A stretch of DNA of 64,000 nt from Planctomycetota bacterium (GTDB lineage: Bacteria; Planctomycetota; UBA1135; GCA-002686595). The notes below the pieces were generated by a model. That model made no database searches, was not told the DNA's origin, and saw nothing but the letters and a program-made list of their open reading frames with translations. Shown here in pieces: positions 50,922 through 60,174 of this stretch. Position 1 is the stretch's first letter; every line of letters begins with the position of its first letter. The DNA is taken from assembly GCA_022446815.1 (NCBI GenBank), contig JAKVCD010000017.1, positions 22,907-86,906 on the forward strand. Direction: 5' to 3'. The translations under genes were made by a program, and so were the position numbers.

Positions 50922-51677
50922 ATGAATCCGAACTTAGTCCTGCTGCGTCACGGCCAGAGCGCCTGGAATCTCGAGAACCGCTTCACCGGTTGGTACGACT
51001 GCGACCTCACCGAGCAAGGTGAATCGGAGGCTCGCACTGCTGGGAAACAGATGAGAGAGCTCGGCGTCGAGTTCGACTGCGTCTACACCTCCGTCCTGAA
51101 GCGCGCGATCCGCACGATGTGGCTCGCCCTCACGGAGATGGATCAGGTCTGGCTCCCCGTCACCCGCGCGTGGCAGCTCAACGAGCGTCACTATGGCGCC
51201 TTGCAAGGGCTCAACAAGGCGGAGACGGCAGCAGAGCACGGTGAGGAGCAGGTCCTGATCTGGAGGCGCAGCTACGACATCCCCCCGCCGGCGCTGGACC
51301 GCGATGACGAGCGCCACGCCCGTCATGACAGGCGCTACCACGCCATCGACGCTGAAGGAAAGGTCCCGGACGCAGAGTCACTCGCTCTCACGCTCGAGCG
51401 CGCCCTTCCCTACTACGAAGAGCACATCGCGACGCGCCTTCGAGCAGGTGAGCGCGTGCTCATCGTCGCCCACGGAAACAGCCTGCGCGCCCTCGTGAAG
51501 CACCTCGACGGGCTCTCCGACGAAGAGGTCCTCAAGCTCAATATCCCGACGGGGATGCCCCTCGCTTATGAGCTAGACGCTGAGCTCAACGTCAATGCGA
51601 GCGGATATCTCGCAGGTGAAGAGGCTGCCGCTGAGGCCGCAGCCGCTGTCGCGGCCCAGGGCAAGGCCTCCGAGTAG
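50922..51677 (+). CDS. gpmA: 2,3-bisphosphoglycerate-dependent phosphoglycerate mutase
   Basis: From the ATG at 50922 (an in-frame GTG lies three codons upstream) the protein has 251 residues. [28 protein letters not shown] contains the phospho-acceptor His. [34 protein letters not shown] and [19 protein letters not shown] complete the GpmA signature. It interconverts 3- and 2-phosphoglycerate in glycolysis. The C-terminus carries an extra Ala-rich tail ([16 protein letters not shown]). Confidence 0.96.
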   Translation: MNPNLVLLRHGQSAWNLENRFTGWYDCDLTEQGESEARTAGKQMRELGVEFDCVYTSVLKRAIRTMWLALTEMDQVWLPVTRAWQLNERHYGALQGLNKAETAAEHGEEQVLIWRRSYDIPPPALDRDDERHARHDRRYHAIDAEGKVPDAESLALTLERALPYYEEHIATRLRAGERVLIVAHGNSLRALVKHLDGLSDEEVLKLNIPTGMPLAYELDAELNVNASGYLAGEEAAAEAAAAVAAQGKASE

Positions 51678-51705
51678 CGTCCTCGCTTAAGGGAGAGCCC
51701 ACAAG

Positions 51706-52479
51706 ATGAAGATAGTGCTTCGCAGCCTCGCCCTCCTCGTCCTCACCTTCGCGGGCACAGCCTGCCAGGGGACGAACCTCTACAGCGTGCAAGATGACGT
51801 CGCGATGGGCGCCGCTGCCTTTGACGAGGTCAAAGCCGCTGAGAGCTTGATCTACTCAGGCCCTGCGTATGAGCAGGTCCAGCGGGTCACCAGCCGAGTC
51901 GTCGCTGCAGCCGTCGAGATAGACCCTGAGGTCTCGAACCGCTTCGCCTGGGAGGTTGTCCTGATCGATGACGACGACATGGTCAATGCGTTCTGTCTCC
52001 CCGGAGGCAAGATGGCCATCTACACGGGCATCCTCCCCGTCGCAGGCAGCGATGACGGCTTGGCCGTGGTCATCGGCCATGAGATCGCTCACGCGACCTG
52101 TAGGCATGGGACCCAGCGGGTGACCCAGAGCGTCCTCACAGAGATCGGGATCGAGATCTTCACCGAGAACGCGGAGCTCTCCACCGACCAAGAGGAGCGG
52201 GAGCTCGCCACGATCCTCGCAGAGGTGGGGCTCGGGCTCCCCTTCAGCCGAGATCACGAACTCGAGGCAGACCGGGTCGGGCTCTTCTACATGGCGGCGG
52301 CTGGCTATGACCCGAGGGAGGCGATCGGCTTCTGGCAGCGTATGTCAGCAGGGGGCGGGGGGGCCCCGCCAGAGTGGCTCTCGACCCACCCCTCGGACTC
52401 CACCAGGATCCGCAAGATCCGCGGGATCCTCCCTGAGGTCCTCCCCGTCTACCAAGCCGCCCAGATTTCCGATTCCTAG
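51706..52479 (+). CDS. M48-family metalloprotease lipoprotein
   Basis: The 257-residue protein has a lipoprotein signal (LLVLTFAGTACQG, lipid Cys at 20). The M48 zinc site HEIAH is in VVIGHEIAHATCRHG, and the third ligand Glu is in HELEADRVGLFYMAAAGYDP. AFCLPGGKMAIYTGIL is a family hallmark. It resembles the BepA/LoiP group, which degrade misassembled outer-membrane or periplasmic proteins. There is no TPR domain after the protease domain. A GGGAGAG site lies upstream. Confidence 0.93.
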   Translation: MKIVLRSLALLVLTFAGTACQGTNLYSVQDDVAMGAAAFDEVKAAESLIYSGPAYEQVQRVTSRVVAAAVEIDPEVSNRFAWEVVLIDDDDMVNAFCLPGGKMAIYTGILPVAGSDDGLAVVIGHEIAHATCRHGTQRVTQSVLTEIGIEIFTENAELSTDQEERELATILAEVGLGLPFSRDHELEADRVGLFYMAAAGYDPREAIGFWQRMSAGGGGAPPEWLSTHPSDSTRIRKIRGILPEVLPVYQAAQISDS

Positions 52480-52619
52480 GAATTGCAAGCCATTGCCTAG
52501 AGCGAATTTAGGACATCGCACAGAGCAGGGGTGAGGGGAGCTTAGGACCCCTCCGATAGTTCTTCGAGGAGATCCCCGCCGCGTCCATTGGGCGCACCTT
52601 AGCGCAGGGGCACATTCCG

Positions 52620-54107
52620 TTGAGGATCGCGTTCATTACGCCTGAGTTACAGCCGCTCGTCCGTAGGACGAACTTGGCTGAGGTAGCTGCTGCTCTACCG
52701 CAGACTCTCGTCGCCAAAAAGCAGAGCACCCTAGTCTTCCTGCCCCACACCGTCGACGTGGACCCTAACGAGATCGAAGATCTCACTGAGGTCGGGCAAG
52801 TCGACGTAGGGAGCCTCACCTCGACCCCCTTCACGGTCTCGACAGGAGTCTTCCGCACCATCCCGATCGCGCTGTTCAGCCATCCGGAGCTCTTTAAGGG
52901 TCGCAACCCTTACGGCAACGAGAACGGACCCTATCCGGACAACTGGAGGCGTTACGCGGCCTTCGCCCGAGCGGTGCTGGCCTCCTTCGAGCTGCTCAAC
53001 TACAGCCCGAACATCCTGCACTGTCTCGACTGGACCGCTGGAATGGTGCCGCTCTATCGGCACATTGACTTCCTCCAGCGCGACCCTGACCACCCCGTAT
53101 CCAAGGCAGGCGTGTTCTTCTCCTTCCAGAACATCGCGATGCAGGGCTCGTTCGAGAGGAACATCCTCCCCGAGATCGGAGTACCCGCTGAGCTCTTCAA
53201 AAACATTCGCGGCGTCGAGCACCAAGGCCGGGTCAACTTCTTGAAGACAGGGCTCGAGTTCTCGCATCTCATCAGCGCACCTTCGCCCCTGCAGGCTGAG
53301 CGCATCCAAGGCGTCGACCGCGGATATGGCCTTGAGGGGACTTTTCAACGCAGAGCGGACGACCTCGTCGGGATCACGAACGGCATCAACTACCTCGCCT
53401 GGGACCCCTCCACTGACCCCAGCCTCTCTCACACCTTCTCCGCTAAGGACAAAGACCTCACTGCAAAGCGTAACTGTAAGCGTGTGCTACAGAAGGACTT
53501 AGGCCTTGACACCGGCGCGCGAACCCTGCTCGCTGGGGTCATCGGGAGGCTAGACGCTGACGGTGGCTATGACCTCCTCGCAGAGGTGATGACCCACATC
53601 CTCGAGCGAAACGTTGAGCTGGTCCTCATGGGCTCGGGTCAGGCCGAGATCCTCGAGCGGATCCGGACCATAGAGGCCACCTTCACGGGCCGCTGCCGCT
53701 TGATCGAGAACTACGACACTCAGACGGCGCATAAGATCATGGCGGGCGCAGACATCCTCCTCCTGCCGCCACACCACAACCCGACCCACGCGCTGAGCGC
53801 GATCGCTATGCGCTACGGCACGCCGCCCCTCGTTTACGCCCACAGCGGGCTCGAAGACACCGTCTCGAGCTACTCGACGAACAAGCGCAGCCCAACAGGC
53901 TTCACCTTCAGCCCTTATTCAGGGGAGGGCCTCCTGAGCGGGCTCGACGAAGTACGTGAGGTCTGGAAAGACACGGGGGCGTGGAAGGAACTCGCCTTCC
54001 GCTGCATGAAGCAAGACTTCTCCTGGGAAGCCACGACCGCGGAGTACCTGAAGCAGTACCGCCAGGTAACGAAGCGCTTGAAGAAGGAACTCGAGGAGCT
54101 CTCCTAA
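52620..54107 (+). CDS. Glycogen/starch synthase (GT5) homologue with degenerate active site
   Basis: The 495-residue protein starts at TTG, MRIAFITPELQPLV, and follows GlgA through HCLDWTAGMVPLY, FFSFQNIAMQGSF, GITNGINYLAWDP, GVIGRLDADGGYDLLAEV and MRYGTPPLVYAHSGLEDTV. Key motifs are altered: KxGGL at the N-terminus reads RRTNLAEV, and the EPCGL-type segment with the catalytic Glu reads HHNPTHALS. Active GlgA adds glucose from ADP-glucose to glycogen; this homologue may have lost or changed that activity. The next gene, a ROK kinase, starts 3 bases after the stop, suggesting a shared role in glucose or glycogen metabolism. Confidence 0.85.
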   Translation: MRIAFITPELQPLVRRTNLAEVAAALPQTLVAKKQSTLVFLPHTVDVDPNEIEDLTEVGQVDVGSLTSTPFTVSTGVFRTIPIALFSHPELFKGRNPYGNENGPYPDNWRRYAAFARAVLASFELLNYSPNILHCLDWTAGMVPLYRHIDFLQRDPDHPVSKAGVFFSFQNIAMQGSFERNILPEIGVPAELFKNIRGVEHQGRVNFLKTGLEFSHLISAPSPLQAERIQGVDRGYGLEGTFQRRADDLVGITNGINYLAWDPSTDPSLSHTFSAKDKDLTAKRNCKRVLQKDLGLDTGARTLLAGVIGRLDADGGYDLLAEVMTHILERNVELVLMGSGQAEILERIRTIEATFTGRCRLIENYDTQTAHKIMAGADILLLPPHHNPTHALSAIAMRYGTPPLVYAHSGLEDTVSSYSTNKRSPTGFTFSPYSGEGLLSGLDEVREVWKDTGAWKELAFRCMKQDFSWEATTAEYLKQYRQVTKRLKKELEELS

Positions 54108-54110
54108 GCG

Positions 54111-55037
54111 ATGAGCCGAGGGGCCGAGGCGCCCTTGGTCGGCATCGACCTGGGTGGAACAGCGATCAAGGCGGGCGCGGCCGCGCCCGACGGGAAGATC
54201 CTGGAGCGGCGCTCCATCCCCGCCGAGCTTGAGCGGGGTCCGGAGGACCTCGCAGCACGCATCGCTGGTCTCGCGCGCGAGCTCGGCTGCGTCGAAGGCC
54301 TCGGCCTAGGTGTACCGGGCCTCCTCGACAGAGAGGCGGGCGTCGTACTCACGAGCGCAAACCTCCACCAGATCGACGGCTTCGCCCTCGTCGACGCGAT
54401 CGCTGCTGAGCTCGGTCTTCCCTCAAGCTGCGTCGCTCTTGAGAACGACGCCAACGTCGCTGCGCTGGGGGAAGCATGGGCCGGCGCAGGCCGTGAAGAC
54501 CCCGACTTCTTGATGGTCACCCTCGGGACCGGCGTCGGCGGCGGGGTCGTTCTCGGCGGTGAGGTGATCACAGGCTCCGGTGGCCTCGCAGGCGAAATCG
54601 GGCACGTCTGCGTCGAGCCTGGAGGGCTCCTATGCGGCTGCGGCAAGCGCGGGTGCCTCGAGACCCTCGCCTCCGCGACAGCGGCCAGCAAGCGCGCCCA
54701 GGCCGCAGGCCTGCCTGCGGACCTCGCAGAGGTGAATGCTTTGGCGACAAGTGGAGATGCCACAGCCACAGAGCTGCTCTTTAAGGTCGGCCGCGACCTA
54801 GGAAGGGGCCTCGCAGCCGCCACAGTCCTCCTCGACCTCCGCGTCTTCGTCATCGGCGGCGGCTTCGGCGCTGCCCTGCCGCTCCTGCGTCCAGGCATCG
54901 AAGAGGGGCTCTCTGAGCGCGCCTACGGTCGTGAAGCGGGAGACTACCGGATCCTCGGTGCCACGCTGGGCCCGGACGCTGGCTGGATCGGCGCCGCCCG
55001 AGTAGGTCAGCTCCGCGCGCAAGAGAACCGCGACTGA
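54111..55037 (+). CDS. ROK-family glucokinase
   Basis: The 308-residue protein has the ATP-binding LVGIDLGGTAIKAG, the sugar-binding and catalytic ALENDANVAALGEAWAG, GTGVGGGVVLGGEV, GEIGHVCVEPGG, and the ROK zinc motif CGCGKRGCLE. Together these indicate a glucose kinase or N-acetyl-sugar kinase rather than a repressor, because no N-terminal winged helix is present. It follows the GlgA homologue by 3 bases. Glucose phosphorylation is the likeliest activity. Confidence 0.9.
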   Translation: MSRGAEAPLVGIDLGGTAIKAGAAAPDGKILERRSIPAELERGPEDLAARIAGLARELGCVEGLGLGVPGLLDREAGVVLTSANLHQIDGFALVDAIAAELGLPSSCVALENDANVAALGEAWAGAGREDPDFLMVTLGTGVGGGVVLGGEVITGSGGLAGEIGHVCVEPGGLLCGCGKRGCLETLASATAASKRAQAAGLPADLAEVNALATSGDATATELLFKVGRDLGRGLAAATVLLDLRVFVIGGGFGAALPLLRPGIEEGLSERAYGREAGDYRILGATLGPDAGWIGAARVGQLRAQENRD

Positions 55038-55076
55038 GCAGCAAATAAGGCCTCTCGTGAGCGTATCCTGCGCGTC

Positions 55077-56045
55077 ATGGTTGAGGCCACAAGCAGCCAA
55101 AACGGCGAGAGCATCGTGAGCGTGAAGGACCTTCACAAGGTCTTCAGAAAATCGCTCTTCAAGCGCAGCGGTTTCCCAGCGCTCCGAGGTGTCAACCTTG
55201 AAGTAGGCAGGGGGCAAGTCTTCGGGCTACTGGGCCCTAACGGTGCAGGCAAGACAACGCTGGTAAAGATACTCCTAGGGCTTACGCGAGGGTGGACTGG
55301 CGAAGCCACACTCTTCGGTAAACCACCCTCTGATGCCACCAGCAGAAAGAGAGTCGGCTATCTACCAGAGGCACACCGTCTACCTCCCTATCTGACTGGC
55401 CAACAAGTAATGCACCTCTTCGGAATGATGGCTGGCTCAAGCTCTGAGCGAGTGCTTTCGAACATCGGCCCACTGCTGGACAAGGTCAATATGACCGGCA
55501 GCGCAGAAAGGAAAATCCGTGAGTACTCCAAAGGTATGCAGCAGCGCCTAGGGCTCGCGCAAGCGCTCGTACATGACCCCGAACTCGTCATCCTTGACGA
55601 GCCGACGGATGGCGTGGACCCCGTAGGTAGAGCGAGCATCCGTGAGATGGTGCTCGAACTTAAAGAGCGCGGAGTCACGGTCTTTATCAACTCACATCTG
55701 CTTATGGAGGTCGAGATGATCTGCGACCACGTCGTGATCATGGACAAGGGAAAGATCCTTGTTCAAGGCTCTATAGAAGAGTTGACCCCTAAGACTGGTG
55801 CGGTAGAGATCGACCTTAAGGAGACACCTGAAGACATCGTTGAGCTCCTCAGCGGAGTCGGCCGAAATTTACAGGTACGTGAAGGAGGATTTCAGCTCGA
55901 ACTGAATGGAAACGAACAGGATCAAGTCATTGATCGTTTACGTGATCGTGGCCTGTCCATCCTCGCGATCACACCCAGGCGCCTAACGCTTGAGCAGTCG
56001 TTTATTGGTCTGATCAAGGAAGACCAACCCGGAGAGCGATCATGA
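55077..56045 (+). CDS. ABC transporter ATP-binding protein (ABC-2/NatA-like)
   Basis: The 322-residue protein has Walker A GPNGAGKTT, Q-loop region GYLPEAHRLPPYLTG, signature YSKGMQQRLGLAQAL, Walker B LVILDEPTDGVDP and an H-loop in INSHLLMEVEMICDH, so it is a complete ATPase. The C-terminal 80 residues resemble the regulatory tail of DrrA/NatA-type exporters. It overlaps the permease gene by 4 bases. Base composition is clearly lower in GC than the flanks (28 of 60 at 55861-55920, against 44 of 60 at 54841-54900). Confidence 0.93.
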   Translation: MVEATSSQNGESIVSVKDLHKVFRKSLFKRSGFPALRGVNLEVGRGQVFGLLGPNGAGKTTLVKILLGLTRGWTGEATLFGKPPSDATSRKRVGYLPEAHRLPPYLTGQQVMHLFGMMAGSSSERVLSNIGPLLDKVNMTGSAERKIREYSKGMQQRLGLAQALVHDPELVILDEPTDGVDPVGRASIREMVLELKERGVTVFINSHLLMEVEMICDHVVIMDKGKILVQGSIEELTPKTGAVEIDLKETPEDIVELLSGVGRNLQVREGGFQLELNGNEQDQVIDRLRDRGLSILAITPRRLTLEQSFIGLIKEDQPGERS

Positions 56046-57580
56046 ACGGAAGCATCATCCGCGCGCTCTTCCAAGACTCGCTGCAACAGGTCCTCGACAA
56101 CCGAGTCTTTCGTCTCCTAGTCATCCTCACGATCATGATGGTCGTGCCAAGCTTCGCGATCGGCTGGCACCCAGATCGCGTCTCCTTACTCTGGATCTGG
56201 GAGTACAACTACAGCGACCTCACATCGACTCTTGGAGTCCCCATCTCTCCAGATGTCCGCCCGGACGAGATGGTCATACAGAGCTTGCAGGGCGTCTTCA
56301 TCGAGTTCTTTGCAGGCGTCTTCGGGATCATCTTCTGTATCGCCGCTACCGCCTTCTTTGTCCCGCGTATGTTGGAGAAGGGGGCAGCGGACACTCTCTT
56401 CACTAAGCCAGTCTCAAGGACCGTCTTACTCTTAATGCGGTACTTCTCTGGACTCCTGTTTGTCGGGATCCTCTCCACCGTACTCGTGGGAGGCATGTGG
56501 GCTGGGTTCGCTCTCGTCTCTGGATATACAGACACGGGCTTTATGTGGTCAGCAGTGACTCTTGTTTACCTGTACGCACTCCTGCACGCCTTCAGCGTCT
56601 TGGTAGCCACTGTCACTCGATCGAGTATCACGTCAATCCTTCTCGTGATGATCTTGTTTACGTTCTCTGGCTGTGTTCACACCGGCTGGAAGTTCAAGGA
56701 GTTCGCGAATGACCAGATGGCCTTTGTGGACTTGCGTAACGACATGCTCCAAGGCGAGAGCTCTGGTAGGCGCGGGCGTCGCGATAGAGATCGCTTAGAC
56801 TTTCTTGATGGGATAGGCGTGACGCTGGACGTGCTGCACTACGTGCTCCCAAAGACGAGTGATGCGACAACGATCACGGGCATGCTCCGTCAGGCTGTTG
56901 AAGGGACCGGACCCAGGCTCAGAGACAAAGACTCAGGCATCGAGTTCCTGTATGACCCAGAGGGCATGGAGCTCCAAGGTTCGTCCACACCTGAATTCGA
57001 CACCATCGTTTTCTGGACCCCTGCAGAGAGCTCTGGAGCTGCTTCGCGGCAGAGCGTCAAGCTCATGCGCCAAGACAGGGAGCCAGACGCAGAGGAAGCG
57101 GGCGAGAAGCGTGCTAGAAGGATATCTGCGGCCCAAGCTGCGAGAGAATTCAGAGACCAGCAAGAGTCACTCGGGCACGACGCTGAGATGGACCGGGTTT
57201 CTTTCAGAGTCGACCGAACGCGTCGACGGCGAGATGAGAACAACCTCATCGCGATCACCTGGACTGAGGGGACGGAGTTGGATCCGACACATCGCTCTCG
57301 CCTCTTCTTCCATTGGGCAGAATGGGTCTACTGGGTCGACTTCAGCGCTCCCGAGTCGATCATGGACGAGGAAGGCTTCGAAGATTGGCAAGACGGTTTC
57401 TTCAGAGGCCTAGCTATGCCCGATCAAAGGTTTGGGGATATCGATGAGTGGTATGAGGAACGCTTCGGCTGGCACTCTCCATGGCGTTTCAACGCCTTCT
57501 TTTCGATCTTTAGCTCTTTAGGCTTCCTCTCAGCCTGCTTGCTCTCAGCGCTCTTCCGCCTCAAAAGATATGACCTATGA
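56042..57580 (+). CDS. ABC-2 type permease with large extracytoplasmic insert
   Basis: The 512-residue protein has about five hydrophobic segments in residues 20-220 (VFRLLVILTIMMVVPSFAIGW, FFAGVFGIIFCIAATAFFV, YFSGLLFVGILSTVLVGGMWAG, LVYLYALLHAFSVLVATV, LLVMILFTFSGCV). A charged, soluble region of about 250 residues, with an Arg-rich SGRRGRRDRDR stretch, follows, and then a last helix near the C-terminus. It pairs with the ATPase encoded just upstream. The substrate is unknown. Like its partner it is lower in GC than the rest of the window. Confidence 0.85.
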   Translation: MNGSIIRALFQDSLQQVLDNRVFRLLVILTIMMVVPSFAIGWHPDRVSLLWIWEYNYSDLTSTLGVPISPDVRPDEMVIQSLQGVFIEFFAGVFGIIFCIAATAFFVPRMLEKGAADTLFTKPVSRTVLLLMRYFSGLLFVGILSTVLVGGMWAGFALVSGYTDTGFMWSAVTLVYLYALLHAFSVLVATVTRSSITSILLVMILFTFSGCVHTGWKFKEFANDQMAFVDLRNDMLQGESSGRRGRRDRDRLDFLDGIGVTLDVLHYVLPKTSDATTITGMLRQAVEGTGPRLRDKDSGIEFLYDPEGMELQGSSTPEFDTIVFWTPAESSGAASRQSVKLMRQDREPDAEEAGEKRARRISAAQAAREFRDQQESLGHDAEMDRVSFRVDRTRRRRDENNLIAITWTEGTELDPTHRSRLFFHWAEWVYWVDFSAPESIMDEEGFEDWQDGFFRGLAMPDQRFGDIDEWYEERFGWHSPWRFNAFFSIFSSLGFLSACLLSALFRLKRYDL

Positions 57581-57589
57581 GGCGAGGGA

Positions 57590-59029
57590 TTGAACTCTCT
57601 ACTCTTACATGAACTGAAGAGGATCGTTGGCCCTGAGGGGTTAACGACGGACCGCACCAGAAGACAAGCGTATGAGTGCGATGGCCTAGCACTTGTACGA
57701 AAGGTGCCCGACCTAGTCCTCGCGCCGCTCGACACCGCCCAAGCTTCAGAGTGCATGCGTCTCCTCAAGAAGGAGGGGCTGCCAGTGATCCCACGCGGAG
57801 CAGGGACCGGGTTAGCAGGAGGCGCGACGCCTCACGAGGGTGGGGTCGTCTTCAAGACCTCGCGCATGCGCCGCGTCCTAGAGGTCAATGAGCGTGACCG
57901 CTTTGCGCGGGTGGAGGCCGGGGTCGTCAACGTCGACCTCACGAGCGCATGCTCGCACCACGGGCTCCACTACGCTCCCGACCCCTCGAGTCAGCAGGCA
58001 TGCACGATCGGGGGCAACGTCGCCAACAACTCTGGCGGCCCCCACTGCTTCCGCTACGGCGCGACGACGCGGAGCATCCTTGGGCTCACTGTCATCACAG
58101 CTGATGGAGAGGTCCTCGAGCTTGGCGGGCCCGAGCCCGACCCAGAGGGCCTAGATCTCGTAGGCTGCTTCGTCGGCTGTGAGGGCATGCTCGGCGTCGC
58201 GACAGAGGTCAGCTGCCGCCTGATCCCGACACCTGAGACGACTGAGACCCTCCTCGCGCTCTTCCCGAGCCTGGACGGAGCCTGCGAGGCAGTCACAGAG
58301 CTCATCGCTGCAAACCTAGAGCCCTCAGCGATCGAGATCTTGGATCGACTCACGATCGAGGCCGTCGAGGCGTCTGTGCTCGCCGCGGGCTACCCCGACG
58401 AGGCAGACGCCGTGCTCCTCATCGACATCGACGGGCTCTTTGAGGAGGTGCATGGCACAGCGAGAGACGTCGAAGAGATCGCCCGCTCTCACGGGGCCTT
58501 TGACGTCCGCACAGCGACGGATGCGAAGGATCGCGCGCGTCTCTGGGCTGGGCGGAAGGGAGCCTTTGGCGCCATGGGGCGCATCGCGCCGGACCTCTAT
58601 GTCGCGGACGTCGTCGTCCCCCGGACCAGGCTCAAGGAGGTCGTACTCGCCACCACAGAGATCTGTAAGGCTCGAGGCCTGAAGCTCTCAAATGTCTTCC
58701 ACGCGGGCGACGGCAACCTCCACCCGAACATCTCATACGACCGACGTGATGAGGAGGAGGTCGCGCGTGTTCTAGACGCTGGCACCGAGATCATGAAGAA
58801 GTGCGTGGCTGTTGGTGGCAGCCTCTCCGGGGAGCACGGCATCGGACTCGAGAAGCGAGACGAGATGCATCGCGTCTTTAGCGAAGCAGACCTCGACGCG
58901 ATGCTCCGCGTGCGCGCCGCATGGGACCCCGATGAGCGCATGAACCCCGGCAAGGCGATCCCGGTGCGCGGCTGCATGGAGGTGAAGACCAAGCCCCTCC
59001 CCGTCCCGGCAGGAGGAGGCCGGTCGTGA
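57590..59029 (+). CDS. glcD: Glycolate oxidase FAD-binding subunit GlcD
   Basis: The 479-residue protein starts at TTG with a GAGGCGAGGG site. It has the FAD-binding type 4 domain (VIPRGAGTGLAGGATP, APDPSSQQACTIGGNVANNSGGPHCFRYG) and FAD-linked C-terminal domain (VFHAGDGNLHPNISYD, GGSLSGEHGIGLEKRDEM, NPGKAIP). It is the catalytic subunit that oxidises glycolate to glyoxylate; D-lactate dehydrogenases are close relatives. Its stop overlaps the next start as GTGA, and glcE and glcF follow, giving a complete glcDEF unit. Confidence 0.94.
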   Translation: MNSLLLHELKRIVGPEGLTTDRTRRQAYECDGLALVRKVPDLVLAPLDTAQASECMRLLKKEGLPVIPRGAGTGLAGGATPHEGGVVFKTSRMRRVLEVNERDRFARVEAGVVNVDLTSACSHHGLHYAPDPSSQQACTIGGNVANNSGGPHCFRYGATTRSILGLTVITADGEVLELGGPEPDPEGLDLVGCFVGCEGMLGVATEVSCRLIPTPETTETLLALFPSLDGACEAVTELIAANLEPSAIEILDRLTIEAVEASVLAAGYPDEADAVLLIDIDGLFEEVHGTARDVEEIARSHGAFDVRTATDAKDRARLWAGRKGAFGAMGRIAPDLYVADVVVPRTRLKEVVLATTEICKARGLKLSNVFHAGDGNLHPNISYDRRDEEEVARVLDAGTEIMKKCVAVGGSLSGEHGIGLEKRDEMHRVFSEADLDAMLRVRAAWDPDERMNPGKAIPVRGCMEVKTKPLPVPAGGGRS

Positions 59030-60174
59030 GCGCGCTCGCTGAGCGGCTAGGCCCCCTCCGTTGCCAGCTCCCGGGCAGGGACACTGAGCTCCCGCTAGCT
59101 GCTCCCGAGAGTGAAGCGGCGCTGGTTGAGCTCATCCAAGAGGCCTCCGCTGGCGGGCTCAAGGTCCTCCCGATCGGCAACGGCACCCGCCTAGGTGGAG
59201 TTTTCGGAGCTCCGGCAGATCTCTTGCTCTCGACCCGAGCCCTCAGCGGTGTCGTCGCTTACGAGCCGGGAGATGGGACTGTCACAGCGCTCGCAGGGAC
59301 GACGATGAGCGATCTCGCAGGCGCTGTCGCGGTGGGCGGTCATCGGCTGACTCCAGATGTGCCGCGCCCTCGAGAAGCCACCCTAGGCGGCGTCATCGCT
59401 GACGGCCTCTCCGGAGGTGACAGGCTGCGCTTCGGGCCGACCCGGCACCACGTGCTCGGGATGCGCGTCCTCTCAAGCGACGGGGAGATCACCAAGACCG
59501 GCGGACGCCTCGTGAAGAACGTCACTGGCTTTGAGCTCCACAGGCTCTACGCCGGAAGCGGCGGCAGCCTATGCCTCATCCTCGAAGCCAGCCTGCGGCT
59601 CTTCGCAGCGCCAGCAGCGCGAGCCTGCGCGACCTTCACTTGCAGCTCACTGGAAGCCGCGCTCGACATCGCAGAGCGTCTCAGCGCGCCGCCTCTTGAG
59701 CCCACGGCTGTCTACCTCTCACGCAAAGAAAGCTCGTGGTCGCTCATCGCGAGCTTGGATGGGCGCAGCGAGCGCGTCGAGCGCGAGCGCGCCCTCGTCG
59801 AGGAGCGCACGCAAGGCGCGGCATGGTGTGAGGGCGCAGATGCGGACGCGCTCTACACGACCGCTCGTGATGAGGCCCCTAGAGAGACGGAGGCGTCCGC
59901 ACTCCGGATCAGCGTGCGACCTAGCCGAGTCCAGCAGGTCCTCCACCTCCTCCTCCGTCACAGCCCAAACTCTGCGCCTTACGTACACCCCCTCGCGGGG
60001 ACTGTCGAAGTCATCACGGACGTCGACAGCGCGCTCTGCGCCGAACTCCGCGCCCTAGGTGCCAGTGTCCGCGTGCGTGGCGCGGCGGATCCAGGCGCAG
60101 CGGGTGCCAGCGCTCTGGAGGGTCGCCTCAAAAAAGCCGTCGACCCTCATGGCATCTTCTGTGGAGAGGCATAG
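59026..60174 (+). CDS. glcE: Glycolate oxidase FAD-binding subunit GlcE
   Basis: The 382-residue protein starts at GTG. It has an FAD-binding type 4 domain with LPIGNGTRLGGVFGAP, GTTMSDLAGAVAVGGHRLTPDVPRP, TLGGVIADGLSGGDRLRFGPTRHHVLGMRVL and GGRLVKNVTGFELHRLYAGSGGSLC, the GlcE pattern. GlcE is required for activity of the GlcDEF complex at the inner membrane. The next start follows immediately after its stop. Confidence 0.92.
   Translation: MSALAERLGPLRCQLPGRDTELPLAAPESEAALVELIQEASAGGLKVLPIGNGTRLGGVFGAPADLLLSTRALSGVVAYEPGDGTVTALAGTTMSDLAGAVAVGGHRLTPDVPRPREATLGGVIADGLSGGDRLRFGPTRHHVLGMRVLSSDGEITKTGGRLVKNVTGFELHRLYAGSGGSLCLILEASLRLFAAPAARACATFTCSSLEAALDIAERLSAPPLEPTAVYLSRKESSWSLIASLDGRSERVERERALVEERTQGAAWCEGADADALYTTARDEAPRETEASALRISVRPSRVQQVLHLLLRHSPNSAPYVHPLAGTVEVITDVDSALCAELRALGASVRVRGAADPGAAGASALEGRLKKAVDPHGIFCGEA

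Noticed and set aside
52533..52553. GAGGGG/CCCCTC stem after the M48 protease gene as a terminator
   Set aside because: Six base pairs with a 9-base loop and no T-tract; too weak to call.
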